Source: Candidatus Rokuibacteriota bacterium
GTDB lineage: Bacteria; Methylomirabilota; Methylomirabilia; Rokubacteriales; CSP1-6
DNA: 64,000 nucleotides
Assembly: GCA_003221695.1 (NCBI GenBank)
Contig: QHSX01000051.1
Coordinates: 1 to 64,000 of the forward strand
Reading direction: 5' to 3'
The notes beneath the pieces are model-generated. The model saw only the letters and a list, made by a program, of their open reading frames with translations, searched no databases and was not told the DNA's origin. Positions 41,772 to 49,682 of the stretch are shown here, piece by piece. A program made the position numbers and the translations under genes. Numbering within the stretch: position 1 is the stretch's first letter; each line of letters begins with the position of its first letter.

Positions 41772-42377
41772 ATGCCCGTTATGACGCGTGGCCTCCTGAT
41801 CGCCCTCGTGGCGGTCGTCATCTTCGTCGTCGGCGTCCTTGCCTGGGCGGTGTCCGTCAACAATCAGCTCGTCGTGGCCGAGCAGAACGTCAACGAGAAG
41901 TGGGCGCAGGTGCAGAACGTCTACCAGCGCCGCGCCGACCTCGTCCCGAACCTCGTCGAGACCGTGAAGGGCTTCGCGGCTCAAGAGCGGACGGTCCTGG
42001 AGGAGGTGACGCGGGCGCGCGCGAGCGCCAGCTCCATCCAGCTCACGCCCCAGGCCCTCACCGATCCCAAGGCGCTCGAGCGGTTCCAAGCCGCCCAGAA
42101 CCAGCTGTCGGGCGCCCTGAGTCGTCTCCTGGTGACTGTCGAGCGCTACCCCGACCTCAAGTCGAACGCGAACTTCCTCGCGCTCCAGACCCAGCTCGAG
42201 GGCACGGAGAACCGCATCACCGTGGAGCGGCGACGCTTCAACGAGGCGGTGCGCGACTACAACACACGCCTGCGCCTGTTCCCCGGCTCTGTGGTCGCGT
42301 CCAGGGCAGGCTACCAGCCCAAGGCCTTCTTCGAGGCCACGGGGGACGCAGCCACCGCGCCCAAGGTGAAGTTCTAG
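41772..42377 (+). CDS. lemA: LemA family protein
   Basis: A 201-residue protein with one N-terminal membrane helix (GLLIALVAVVIFVVGVLAW) and a long helical-bundle body (NEKWAQVQNVYQRRADLVPNLVETVKGFA), the LemA signature; the family is exposed on the outer side of the inner membrane. Its biochemical role is unknown. The standard neighbour is a TPM-domain protein, and two follow here. It starts 50 bases from the divergent GYD gene. A second in-frame ATG at 41781 is also possible. Confidence 0.9.
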   Translation: MPVMTRGLLIALVAVVIFVVGVLAWAVSVNNQLVVAEQNVNEKWAQVQNVYQRRADLVPNLVETVKGFAAQERTVLEEVTRARASASSIQLTPQALTDPKALERFQAAQNQLSGALSRLLVTVERYPDLKSNANFLALQTQLEGTENRITVERRRFNEAVRDYNTRLRLFPGSVVASRAGYQPKAFFEATGDAATAPKVKF

Positions 42378-42378
42378 C

Positions 42379-43125
42379 CTGCTTCTTCCGGCACTCGTCG
42401 CCGTCGCCCTCGTCCTGCCCCCCGCTCCCGGCGCTCGCGTCAACGACTATGCGGGGGTCCTGGCGGTCGGCGAGCGTGGGCGGCTCGAGGCGAAGCTCGC
42501 CCACTACGAGCGCGCCACGGGTGCCCAGATGGCGATCGCGATCTTCCGCTCGCTCGAGGGCGAGAGCGTCGAGGATGTCGCCAACCGGCTCTTCCAGCAG
42601 TGGCGGCTCGGCAAGACGGGGCTCGACAACGGCGTCCTCCTCGTGGTCTTCGTCCAGGATCGGAAGCTGCGCTTCGAGATCGGTTACGGGCTCGAGGCGG
42701 TCGTGCCCGACGCAGCGGCCGGCCAGATCATCCGCCAGATCATCGCGCCGAGCTTCAGAGACCGGCGCTACGCCGCCGGGCTCGAGGCCGCGGCGGACGC
42801 AGTCTACGCGCGAATCGCGTCGGGCGGGTCGGCGCCGGGTGAGCCACGGCGTCGGGTCGAGGGCGCTCGGCGTGGGCAAGGCGAGAGCGAACAGGCCGCC
42901 GATCTCTACGCGCTCCTCTTCCTCGGGCTCGCGGCGCTCACGATCGGCGGGATCGCCCTCCAGGCCGCGCGTCAGCGTGGCAGCTACTCCGCCGGGCGCG
43001 GCGGCCGGTGGTACTCTTCGGGTCCGGTCTTTTGGGGCGGCGGGGGCGGCTGGGACGGGGGCGGCGGCGGTTTCTCGGGTGGTGGGGGCGAGTCGGGTGG
43101 CGGTGGCGCAAGCGGGGGCTGGTAG
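42379..43125 (+). CDS. TPM-domain protein (YgcG-like), non-canonical start
   Basis: A 248-residue membrane protein. After a signal-like LLLPALVAVALVLPPAPGA comes the TPM domain (VNDYAGVLAVGERGRLE … LDNGVLLVVFVQDRKLRFEIGYGLEAVVPDA), then a membrane helix (LLFLGLAALTIGGIALQAA) and a glycine/serine-rich tail, as usual for YgcG. The frame has no ATG, GTG or TTG between the upstream in-frame stop (42367-42369) and 42529, well inside the domain. CTG at 42379 gives the expected signal peptide. A base error or a CTG start coupled to the lemA stop (42375-42377) are the two readings. Confidence 0.78.
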   Translation: MLLPALVAVALVLPPAPGARVNDYAGVLAVGERGRLEAKLAHYERATGAQMAIAIFRSLEGESVEDVANRLFQQWRLGKTGLDNGVLLVVFVQDRKLRFEIGYGLEAVVPDAAAGQIIRQIIAPSFRDRRYAAGLEAAADAVYARIASGGSAPGEPRRRVEGARRGQGESEQAADLYALLFLGLAALTIGGIALQAARQRGSYSAGRGGRWYSSGPVFWGGGGGWDGGGGGFSGGGGESGGGGASGGW

Positions 43126-43129
43126 GGCC

Positions 43130-43600
43130 ATGGCAAAGCGCCCCAGGTGGACGCGGCGGTTCCTCGGCGAGCCGGACTTCGACGCGATCAGCGACGCGAT
43201 CAAGGCCGCCGAGACGCGGACATCGGCCGAGATCCGGGTGCATCTGGAGCGCCGGCTGCCGCGCCGCTTCTTTGGCAAGCCCGTGGACGCCCTCGCGCGG
43301 GCGCGGACGCTCTTCACGAAGCTCGGCATGCACGAGACGGCCGAGCGGCACGGCGTGCTCCTCTACCTCGCCATCGACGATCGGAAGCTCGCCGTCGTGG
43401 GCGACGTGGGAATCCACGGGCGCGTCGGTGACCGCCACTGGCACCGCGTGCGCGACGGGATGATCGAGCGGCTCCGCGCGGGGGCGCCACGGGAGGCGCT
43501 CATCGGCGGGATCGAGGAGATCGGGCGGGCGCTCGCCACGCATTATCCGCGCCGGCCGGGCGACTCGAACGAGCTTGGCGACGAGGTGAGCGTGTCGTGA
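43130..43600 (+). CDS. TPM-domain protein, soluble
   Basis: A 156-residue protein with a single TPM domain and no signal peptide: FDAISDAIKAAETRTSAEIRVHLE, RHGVLLYLAIDDRKLAVVGDVGIHGRVG and LIGGIEEIGRALATHYPRR. This is the common short TPM protein paired with LemA and the YgcG-like protein, so the three genes 41772-43600 form a conserved module, probably linked to the cell envelope. ATG four bases after the upstream stop. Confidence 0.85.
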   Translation: MAKRPRWTRRFLGEPDFDAISDAIKAAETRTSAEIRVHLERRLPRRFFGKPVDALARARTLFTKLGMHETAERHGVLLYLAIDDRKLAVVGDVGIHGRVGDRHWHRVRDGMIERLRAGAPREALIGGIEEIGRALATHYPRRPGDSNELGDEVSVS

Positions 43601-43602
43601 GG

Positions 43603-43803
43603 GTGGTCGTGCGAGCTGAGCGGCGGCCGCGGAGGCGCGGCGAGGCGCGCCGCGAGGCGAGTCTGTGACGTGGTCGTGCGAGCTGAGCGGCGGCCGCGGA
43701 GGCGCGGCGAGGCGCGCCGCGAGGCGAGTCTGTGACGTGGTCGTGCGAGCTGAGCAGCGGCCGTGGAGGCTCGGCGAGACGCGCCGCGAGGCGAGTCTGT
43801 GAA
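43603..43803 (+). repeat. Tandem array, 3 x 67 bp, of the dispersed repeat
   Basis: Three direct copies of a 67-bp unit start at 43603, 43670 and 43737. Each begins GTGGTCGTGCGAGC and ends GCGAGGCGAGTCTGTGA; the first two are identical and the third has several substitutions. The ends match the dispersed repeat (copies A-C) in reverse orientation, with an enlarged middle. It fills the gap between the TPM gene and the secreted protein gene at 43820. Confidence 0.85.
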
Positions 43804-43819
43804 GTTGTATGCTCGGGCC

Positions 43820-44155
43820 ATGCGCCGTGCGATCGTCGGACTGCTCGTCCTGCTGGCGCTCCTCGTGGTGGCCGACGCCCAGATGGCACCCGCGCTGGGC
43901 CAGATGCCGCTCGAGATCAGGAAACCGGAGAGCCCGCCCGAGTCCAAGCTCGGGCGCCCGGTCGTCTCACCGGCGCCTCAGTCGGAGGACGCCGTCCGTG
44001 AAGCCGAGCGCGGCGTCGCCGACCTCGAGCGCTCTGCACGCGACCGCAGGGCGCTCCGCGAGCAGACTCCGCAGTTCCCGCGACGTCCGGACCTCGGGTA
44101 CGACGTCCAGAGCTCCATTCAGCAGAGGAACCTCAGGCGGGCGCTCCCGCGCTGA
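43820..44155 (+). CDS. Small secreted hypothetical protein
   Basis: A 111-residue protein beginning MRRAIVGLLVLLALLVVADAQ, a signal peptide with a plausible ADA-Q cleavage. The mature part is rich in Pro, Arg and Glu (AVREAERGVADLERSARDRRALREQ is a likely helix) and has no recognised domain. It starts 16 bases after the tandem array and its 3' end overlaps the aminotransferase gene on the other strand by 23 bases. Confidence 0.6.
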   Translation: MRRAIVGLLVLLALLVVADAQMAPALGQMPLEIRKPESPPESKLGRPVVSPAPQSEDAVREAERGVADLERSARDRRALREQTPQFPRRPDLGYDVQSSIQQRNLRRALPR

Positions 44156-45320
44156 TCGGCTGACCCAGCAGGAACTCCTGGGCGGCGGCCAAGCCGGCGC
44201 CGAGCCGCACGGGCACGCCGAAGTCCTTCAGCGCCATCTCGACTCCCGCGAGCCCGCCGAGCAGGTCGAGGTCGTTGAGGCTCCCGAGATGGCCGATGCG
44301 GAACACCTTGCCACGGACCGCGCCCAGCCCGACGCCGAGGGACAGGTCGAGCCGTCGATGGGCGTGGCGGACGAACTCGTCGGAGTCGAAGCCCGGTGGC
44401 ATCACGACCGCGGTGAGCGTGTGCGAGTATTCGGCGGGATTCCGGCAGAGGATCGCGAGCCCGAGCGCGCGCACCGCGCGCCGGCACGCCTCGGCGAGCC
44501 GCGCGTGGCGGGCGAAGACGTTGTGTAGCCCCTCTTCGTCGAGCATCCGGAGCGCCTCCTCGAGACCGAAGAGGAGCAGCGTCGCGGGGGTGTAGGGGAA
44601 TTCGCCGCGACGGTTCCGCTCGAGGACGGGACGCCAGTCCCAGTACGCGCGCGGGCAGCGCGCCTTGTCGCTCGCCCCGAGGGCCTTTTCGCTGATCGCG
44701 AGGATCGCCATCCCCGGCGGCAGCATGAGCCCCTTCTGGGGTCCGGTGAGCGCGACGTCCACTCCCCAGTCGTCGAACCGAAAGTCGATCGACGCCAGCG
44801 ACGACACGGTGTCTACGAGGAGGAGCGCCGGGTGCTGGGCGCGGTCGAGCGCGGTGCGCAGCGCGGCGACGTTCGAGGTGACGCCGGTGGAGGTCTCGTT
44901 GTGGACGACGAGCAGGGCTTTGAGCTGGTGAGCCGCGTCCGCGCGGAGCCGCCGCTCGAGCTCGTCCGCGGGCGCTCCGTCGCCGTAGGGGACCTCGACG
45001 CGCTCGCACTCGACGCCGTACGCCTCGGCCGTCCGCGCGAAGCCCGTCGAGAAGTGACCGTTCACGCACGCGAGCACGCGGTCGCCGGGCGACAGCGTGT
45101 TCACGATCGCCGCCTCCCACGCGCCGGTGCCCGAGCCCGGGTAGAGGACGATGTGGCCCGTCCGCGTCTGGAAGACTCGCTTGAGCCCGTCGAGGCAGGC
45201 CCCGACGAGCGCCGCGAACCTGGGGCCGCGGTGGTCGATGATCGGCTGCGACATGGCCCGCACGATCCGCTCGGGCACCAGGGTCGGGCCCGGGATCTGC
45301 AGAAAGGGCCGTCCCGGCAT
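44133..45320 (-). CDS. Class V aminotransferase (alanine/serine-glyoxylate type)
   Basis: A 395-residue PLP enzyme. It begins with RPFLQIPGPTLVPERIVRAM, the signature of serine-glyoxylate/alanine-glyoxylate transaminases, and has VVHNETSTGVTSNV (cofactor-contacting) and the Schiff-base lysine in VALTGPQKGLMLPPG. Such enzymes make glycine from glyoxylate, or phosphonopyruvate-type products. It is divergent from the D-threonine-aldolase-like gene, with a 14-bp palindrome between them. Confidence 0.9.
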   Translation of the reverse strand: MPGRPFLQIPGPTLVPERIVRAMSQPIIDHRGPRFAALVGACLDGLKRVFQTRTGHIVLYPGSGTGAWEAAIVNTLSPGDRVLACVNGHFSTGFARTAEAYGVECERVEVPYGDGAPADELERRLRADAAHQLKALLVVHNETSTGVTSNVAALRTALDRAQHPALLLVDTVSSLASIDFRFDDWGVDVALTGPQKGLMLPPGMAILAISEKALGASDKARCPRAYWDWRPVLERNRRGEFPYTPATLLLFGLEEALRMLDEEGLHNVFARHARLAEACRRAVRALGLAILCRNPAEYSHTLTAVVMPPGFDSDEFVRHAHRRLDLSLGVGLGAVRGKVFRIGHLGSLNDLDLLGGLAGVEMALKDFGVPVRLGAGLAAAQEFLLGQPISAGAPA

Positions 45321-45328
45321 GGCCCGAG

Positions 45329-45342
45329 TCTAGCATGCTAGA
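45329..45342. promoter_or_regulatory. 14-bp perfect palindrome in a divergent promoter
   Basis: TCTAGCATGCTAGA lies in the 32-bp gap between two divergent PLP-enzyme genes (starts at 45320 and 45353). Symmetry, length and position suggest an operator shared by both. Confidence 0.4.
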
Positions 45343-45352
45343 GTGACCATTC

Positions 45353-46453
45353 ATGACGCGTGACGACATCCCGACGCCGGCCCTGCTGCTCGATCTCGAC
45401 CGTTTCGAGCGAAACCTCCGCCGGATGGCGGAACACGTCGTGCGCCACGGCAAACACCTCCGCCCCCACGCGAAGACCCACAAGTGTCCCGAGATCGCGC
45501 GCCGCCAGATCGCTTCGGGCGCACGCGGCGTGGCGTGCGCGAAGGTCGGCGAGGCAGAGGTGCTGGCGCGCGCCGGGATCCGCGGCCTCCTGATCACGAC
45601 CGAGATCGTGGTGCCGGCGGCCATCCGCCGCCTCATGCACCTGGTCTCCGAGGCGCCGGACACGCTGATCGTCGTGGACCACCCTGACAACGTCGCCGCC
45701 CTCGGACGCGAGGCCGCGGCGGACGGCGTCGTCGTCGACGTGCTCGTGGACGTGGACGTGGGGAACCGCCGGACGGGTGTGGCGCCGGGCGAGCCCGCCC
45801 TCGCGCTGGCCCGGGCGGTGGCCGCGCAACGCGCGCTCCGGCTCCGTGGGCTCCAGGGCTACGCGGGGCACTGCGCCCACGTCGTCGGCTGGAAGGCGCG
45901 TCGCGAGGCGTCGCTCGACGCGCTCCGGCCCCTCATGGAGACGCGCGCGCTCCTCGAGCGCCACGGCCTGCCCGTCGAGATCGTCGCGGGGGGCTCGACG
46001 GGCACGTGGGACATTGACGTCGAGCAGCCGGGGCTCACCGAGCTCCAGGCGGGCTCGTACTGCGTGATGGACCTCGACTATCGCCGGATCGGCGGACGCG
46101 GCGGCGAGCTCCTCACCGACTTCGAGATGGCGCTCACCGTAGTGGCGACCGTCGTCAGCGTGCCGACGCGCGACCGCGCGATGGTGGACGCCGGCCTCAA
46201 GGCGTTCTCGACCGACAAGCCGTTCCCGCCCGAGCCCGTCGAGCGTGCCGGGTTCACGTACGCCTTCGCCGGCGACGAGCACGGCAGGCTCACGCTCATC
46301 GACCCCGCGCGCGCCCCGCGTCTGGGCGAGCGCATCGAGTTCTTCCCGCCACACTGCGATCCGACGATCAATCTCTACGACCGCATCTACGTCGTCCGCG
46401 GCTCGACGGTCGAGGCGGTCTGGGAGGTCGCGGCGCGCGGGCGGTCGGACTAG
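45353..46453 (+). CDS. D-threonine aldolase-like (DSD1 family) PLP enzyme
   Basis: A 366-residue fold-III PLP enzyme. It opens MTRDDIPTPALLLDLDRFERNL, with the PLP lysine in LRPHAKTHKCPEIA and the C-terminal metal site FFPPHCDPTINLYD (HxCD pattern), as in D-threonine aldolase and D-serine dehydratase. It cleaves D-beta-hydroxy amino acids to glycine plus aldehyde, or dehydrates D-serine. Glycine/glyoxylate chemistry links it to the divergent aminotransferase. Its 3' end overlaps the HAD gene by 4 bases. Confidence 0.88.
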   Translation: MTRDDIPTPALLLDLDRFERNLRRMAEHVVRHGKHLRPHAKTHKCPEIARRQIASGARGVACAKVGEAEVLARAGIRGLLITTEIVVPAAIRRLMHLVSEAPDTLIVVDHPDNVAALGREAAADGVVVDVLVDVDVGNRRTGVAPGEPALALARAVAAQRALRLRGLQGYAGHCAHVVGWKARREASLDALRPLMETRALLERHGLPVEIVAGGSTGTWDIDVEQPGLTELQAGSYCVMDLDYRRIGGRGGELLTDFEMALTVVATVVSVPTRDRAMVDAGLKAFSTDKPFPPEPVERAGFTYAFAGDEHGRLTLIDPARAPRLGERIEFFPPHCDPTINLYDRIYVVRGSTVEAVWEVAARGRSD

Positions 46454-47115
46454 GGGAGGATCGAGAGGAGCTCGGGGAGCGCGTCCAGCCTGAAGTCTGC
46501 CTCGGAGAAGTCCTCGTGGCGCGTGGCCCCACAGGGAATCGCCGCGCACGCCATGCGTGCGGCCGTCGCCGCGAGAAGCCCGTTCCGCGAGTCCTCGACG
46601 ACCAGGCAGGCGCGCGGCGGCAGGCCGAGCCTCCGCGCGGTCTCGACGAAGACGTCGGGCGCCGGCTTGCCGCGCCCCACGTCGAGACCCGAGACGAGGG
46701 CCTCGAACAACGACGCGATGCCGAGCGCCTCCACGGTCGCGCGGATGACGACCGGCGCCGAGGACGACGCGACCGCGAGCCGGTAGCCCCGACCGTGGAG
46801 CGCGCGCGGGACGTCGGGAACGCCGGGCATGGGCACCGTGCCCTTTCGCGTGAACTCCACGAGAAGCTCCGTCCGCCGGCGGGTGAGCTCGAGCGGTTCC
46901 GGGGCGAGGCCGTAACGGGCCCGGAGGATCCCGAAGACCTCGGGATCGGTAAAGCCGAAGAACTCCGCGTTCTCGCGATCGGTGTAGGCGACGCCGTACG
47001 GTGTGAGCACCCGGCGCATCGCGTCCAGGTGCATCGGCTCGGAGTCCACGAGGACACCGTCCATGTCGAAGATGACCGCTGTGAACCGCCGCGGGGGTGG
47101 CGGTAGGGTCGTCAC
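46450..47115 (-). CDS. HAD-IA hydrolase (beta-phosphoglucomutase-like)
   Basis: A 221-residue HAD protein with motif I AVIFDMDGVLVDSEPMHLDA (DxD nucleophile and acid), motif II in LAVASSSAPV, motif III in GRGKPAPDVF and motif IV in CLVVEDSRNG. The large helical cap and VDSEP loop fit the phosphoglucomutase/phosphatase branch acting on sugar phosphates. GTG start. It converges with the aldolase-like gene and is followed, on the same strand upstream, by dusB. Confidence 0.87.
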   Translation of the reverse strand: MTTLPPPPRRFTAVIFDMDGVLVDSEPMHLDAMRRVLTPYGVAYTDRENAEFFGFTDPEVFGILRARYGLAPEPLELTRRRTELLVEFTRKGTVPMPGVPDVPRALHGRGYRLAVASSSAPVVIRATVEALGIASLFEALVSGLDVGRGKPAPDVFVETARRLGLPPRACLVVEDSRNGLLAATAARMACAAIPCGATRHEDFSEADFRLDALPELLSILP

Positions 47116-47149
47116 GCGGCGGGGCGGGGGACGATCAGGGCGCGCCGGG

Positions 47150-48076
47150 TCACCAGAGCCGCCAGAAGGCGTCCGAGACCGCGGCCGCGCTCGGCGCGGC
47201 GAAGAGCTCCGCGCGGATCCGCGCGGCGAAGGGCAGGCCGTTCGCGTACCACGCGAGATGCTTTTTCAGCTGGACGAGCGCGGTCCGAGGGTCGAGGTGA
47301 GCCTCGATCAGCGCCGAGTGGCGGCGAATGATCTGCGCCTGCTCCGCGCGGGACACCGCGCGACCGGTGAAGATCCAGGGGGCGCCGAGGGCGCCGCGAC
47401 CGATCATCACCGCGGCGCAGCCGGTCGCACGGATCATGGCGCGCGCGTCGTCGTGGCTCCTCACGTCGCCATTCCCGGTGACGGAGATCCTCACCGCGTC
47501 GACGACCGCCCCGATGATCGCCCAGGGGGCGAGACCGGAGAACTGCTGCGAGCGCGTGCGCGGGTGGACGGTGATCGCGTCGACGCCCTCGCTCTCGGCG
47601 AGCTGCGCGATCTCGACGGCGTTCACCGTCCGGCCGTCCCAGCCGCCGCGGATCTTGATCGTGACCGGAACGCCGACCGCCTTCCGCAGCGCGCGGAGGA
47701 TCAGCGCGGCGGCGAGCGGATCGCGCATGAGGGCCGCGCCCTGGCCCTTGGCGACGATCTTCGCGACAGGACAGCCCATGTTCAGGTCGATCCGGTCGGC
47801 ACCCGCGGCCTCGAGCCGACGCGCCGCCTCGGCCAGGACGTCCGGGTCAGAGCCCAGGAGCTGCATCGCGATCGGATGCTCCTCGGGCAGGAAGCGCGCG
47901 AGCGCAACGGTGTGGCCGTTGCCCTGGACGAGCGCGCGCGCGTCGATCTCCTCGCTCGTCAGGAGCCCGGCGCCACACTCGCGCGAGACCAGTCTGAACG
48001 GCGCGTTGGTCACGGCCGCCATCGGCGCGAGGCGGAGATCCAGCGTGGTGACGCCGCTGTGGCTCCCGCTCATCAT
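47150..48076 (-). CDS. dusB: tRNA-dihydrouridine synthase (Dus family)
   Basis: A 308-residue FMN enzyme. LDLRLAPMAAVTNAPFRLV is the FMN-binding start of the TIM barrel, DLNMGCPVAKIVAKGQGAAL holds the catalytic cysteine, and TVHPRTRSQQF and TGNGDVRS are standard Dus blocks. It reduces uridines in the tRNA D-loop with NADPH. ATG 48076 (or the adjacent ATG 48073). The region upstream does not resemble the family, so longer readings were rejected. DusB assignment over DusA/C is by overall pattern. Confidence 0.88.
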   Translation of the reverse strand: MMSGSHSGVTTLDLRLAPMAAVTNAPFRLVSRECGAGLLTSEEIDARALVQGNGHTVALARFLPEEHPIAMQLLGSDPDVLAEAARRLEAAGADRIDLNMGCPVAKIVAKGQGAALMRDPLAAALILRALRKAVGVPVTIKIRGGWDGRTVNAVEIAQLAESEGVDAITVHPRTRSQQFSGLAPWAIIGAVVDAVRISVTGNGDVRSHDDARAMIRATGCAAVMIGRGALGAPWIFTGRAVSRAEQAQIIRRHSALIEAHLDPRTALVQLKKHLAWYANGLPFAARIRAELFAAPSAAAVSDAFWRLW

Positions 48077-48155
48077 CGCGAGTCTATCACCGAGCAGTGT
48101 CGCCGCCTTGATACGCCTTGCCGGGACGAGGCCACGGCGGTAGGCTGACCCGGAG

Positions 48156-48365
48156 ATGACGCTCGAGGGCCTCTCTTGGATCGTGATCGCGAACGGGCTG
48201 GTCCAGCTGGCCGGCCTCCTCGCGATCATCGTCATGGCGGTCCAGGCTCACCGGGAACATCGCGAGATCATGCGCTTGAGCCGTGGTGTCGCGGGCCTTG
48301 TGTACCAGGAGAACGAGAAGATCCGCGCCCGCCTCGACGAGCTGTTCGGTTCCGGATCCCGATAG
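48156..48365 (+). CDS. Small single-pass membrane protein
   Basis: A 69-residue protein: one membrane helix (IVIANGLVQLAGLLAIIVMAV) followed by a charged helical tail (REHREIMRLSRGVAGLVYQENEKIRARLDEL) that could form a coiled coil. No family recognised. It is divergent from dusB and is followed by the two-hairpin element. Confidence 0.6.
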   Translation: MTLEGLSWIVIANGLVQLAGLLAIIVMAVQAHREHREIMRLSRGVAGLVYQENEKIRARLDELFGSGSR

Positions 48366-48370
48366 TTCAT

Positions 48371-48444
48371 TCGAGCGCGGGCTTTGCCCGCGCAACCCTT
48401 CCTGGGGGAGGCATCGGAGGGGGCCGTCGAGGCCCCCTCCGATG
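48371..48444 (-). repeat. Two-hairpin intergenic element (74 bp)
   Basis: Read on the minus strand: a 14-bp perfect stem CATCGGAGGGGGCC / GGCCCCCTCCGATG (48412-48444), then GGTTGCGCGGGCAAAGCCCG with its palindrome ending CGCTCGAA (48371-48394). The same two hairpins, in the same order and the same 74-bp span, occur at 57501-57574. It separates convergent genes and probably terminates both. Confidence 0.65.
48412..48444. terminator. Bidirectional terminator-like hairpin
   Basis: A 14-bp perfect stem with loop GTCGA, symmetric, between the convergent genes ending at 48365 and 48447. No T-runs. Confidence 0.5.
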
Positions 48445-48446
48445 GA

Positions 48447-49682
48447 TCACAGGGTCCGCTTGTAGAGGCGCCCGCCCTTCATGATGACCTTGAGGTTGTC
48501 CTGGGTCTGGAAGACGCGCAGGTTCCGGAGCGGGTCGCCCGTGACGACGACGAGGTCGGCGTACTTTCCCGCCTCGACGGTGCCGATCCGGTCGGACATC
48601 CGGAAGAGCTCGGCGTTGACCCGCGTCGCGGAGAGGAGCACCTCCATCGGCGTCATCACCTGGGCCTTCAGCTCGAACTCGACCGCGCGCTGGACCATCA
48701 TGTCGCCCAGGAGGTCGGAACCCGAGCCGATCTTGCAGCCCGCGCGGTACGCGTACGTGAGCCCCTGCACCGACTGCTCGCGCGCCAGGTTGATCTTGTG
48801 GATCTGGTGGTCGCCGATCCCGTAGCGCTTCCCCTCGCGGTAGATCGCCTCGTAGGTGACCATCGTCGGCACGAGGAAGGCGCCGGCGTCCCTGATCGCC
48901 TTCGCCGCGGCCTCGCGGATCAGGTTGCCGTGCTCGATCGAGCGCACGCCCGCGGCCACCGCGTTGCGCACGGCTCCGTCCGAGTAGGCGTGCGCCAGGA
49001 CGTACTTCCCGACCGCCTGGGCTTCCTCGACCGCGGCCCGCATCTCGGCGACCGTGAACTGCGTCGTGTCGAGCTCGTCGGACGGGGACATGGCGCCGCC
49101 GGACGCCATGATCTTGATCTGGTTCACGTCGCGCCGGATCTGCTCGCGGGCGGCCTTCCGGACCTCCGCCTCGCCGTCGGCGATCGAGCCGATCATGCCG
49201 ATGCAGCAGTCGATCGGTGGGATCCACTCGGCCCGCCGGCGCTTGTCGCCGTGGCCGCCGGTCTGGGAGATGTAGTGGCCCGAGACGAGCAGCCGCGGCC
49301 CGGGGTAGAGGCCGTCCTCGATCGCCTCGCGAAACCCATAATCGGCGCCGCCCGCATCTCGAACCGTCGTGAATCCTTGCATGAGACATTCTTCGGCCCG
49401 TCGTAGTGCTTTGGCTGCCAAAAGGCTCGGCGGGAGATACCGGTGCTGGTCGGTGATGTTGCCCTCGACGGCGCAGATGTGGACGTGGGCGTCGGTGAGC
49501 CCGGGCAGGAGCGTCGCGCCCTTCAGGTCGAGCGTCGTGACCGGCCCGGGCAGCGGGCCGACCCGTCCGTTGGGGAGGACCTCTTTGATGCGGTCGTCCT
49601 CGACAACGACGGCGGCGCCCCCCAGCGGGTCTGTCCCGGTGCAATCGATCAGGAACGCGTTGGTGAGGACGGTGAGGCTCAC
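48447..49682 (-). CDS. Metal-dependent amidohydrolase (imidazolonepropionase-like)
   Basis: A 411-residue amidohydrolase. The metal-binding HxH is in GLTDAHVHICAVEG, the bridging/carboxylate region in QIKIMASGGAMS, later histidines in VLAHAYSDGAVRNAVAAGVRSIEHG, and the catalytic Asp in GSGSDLLG. The family hydrolyses cyclic amides, dipeptides or prolidase-type substrates. GTG start overlaps the stop of the peptide-binding protein gene, which suggests that this enzyme processes the compound imported by the operon 49679-53579. Confidence 0.9.
   Translation of the reverse strand: MSLTVLTNAFLIDCTGTDPLGGAAVVVEDDRIKEVLPNGRVGPLPGPVTTLDLKGATLLPGLTDAHVHICAVEGNITDQHRYLPPSLLAAKALRRAEECLMQGFTTVRDAGGADYGFREAIEDGLYPGPRLLVSGHYISQTGGHGDKRRRAEWIPPIDCCIGMIGSIADGEAEVRKAAREQIRRDVNQIKIMASGGAMSPSDELDTTQFTVAEMRAAVEEAQAVGKYVLAHAYSDGAVRNAVAAGVRSIEHGNLIREAAAKAIRDAGAFLVPTMVTYEAIYREGKRYGIGDHQIHKINLAREQSVQGLTYAYRAGCKIGSGSDLLGDMMVQRAVEFELKAQVMTPMEVLLSATRVNAELFRMSDRIGTVEAGKYADLVVVTGDPLRNLRVFQTQDNLKVIMKGGRLYKRTL

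Noticed and set aside
43603-43803. CRISPR array
   Set aside because: The units are contiguous 67-bp direct repeats with no unique spacers and no cas genes nearby.
49350-49440. AT-richer patch inside the amidohydrolase gene as a foreign insertion
   Set aside because: The translation (EECLMQGFTTVRDAGG) is standard amidohydrolase sequence, so it is only local codon variation.
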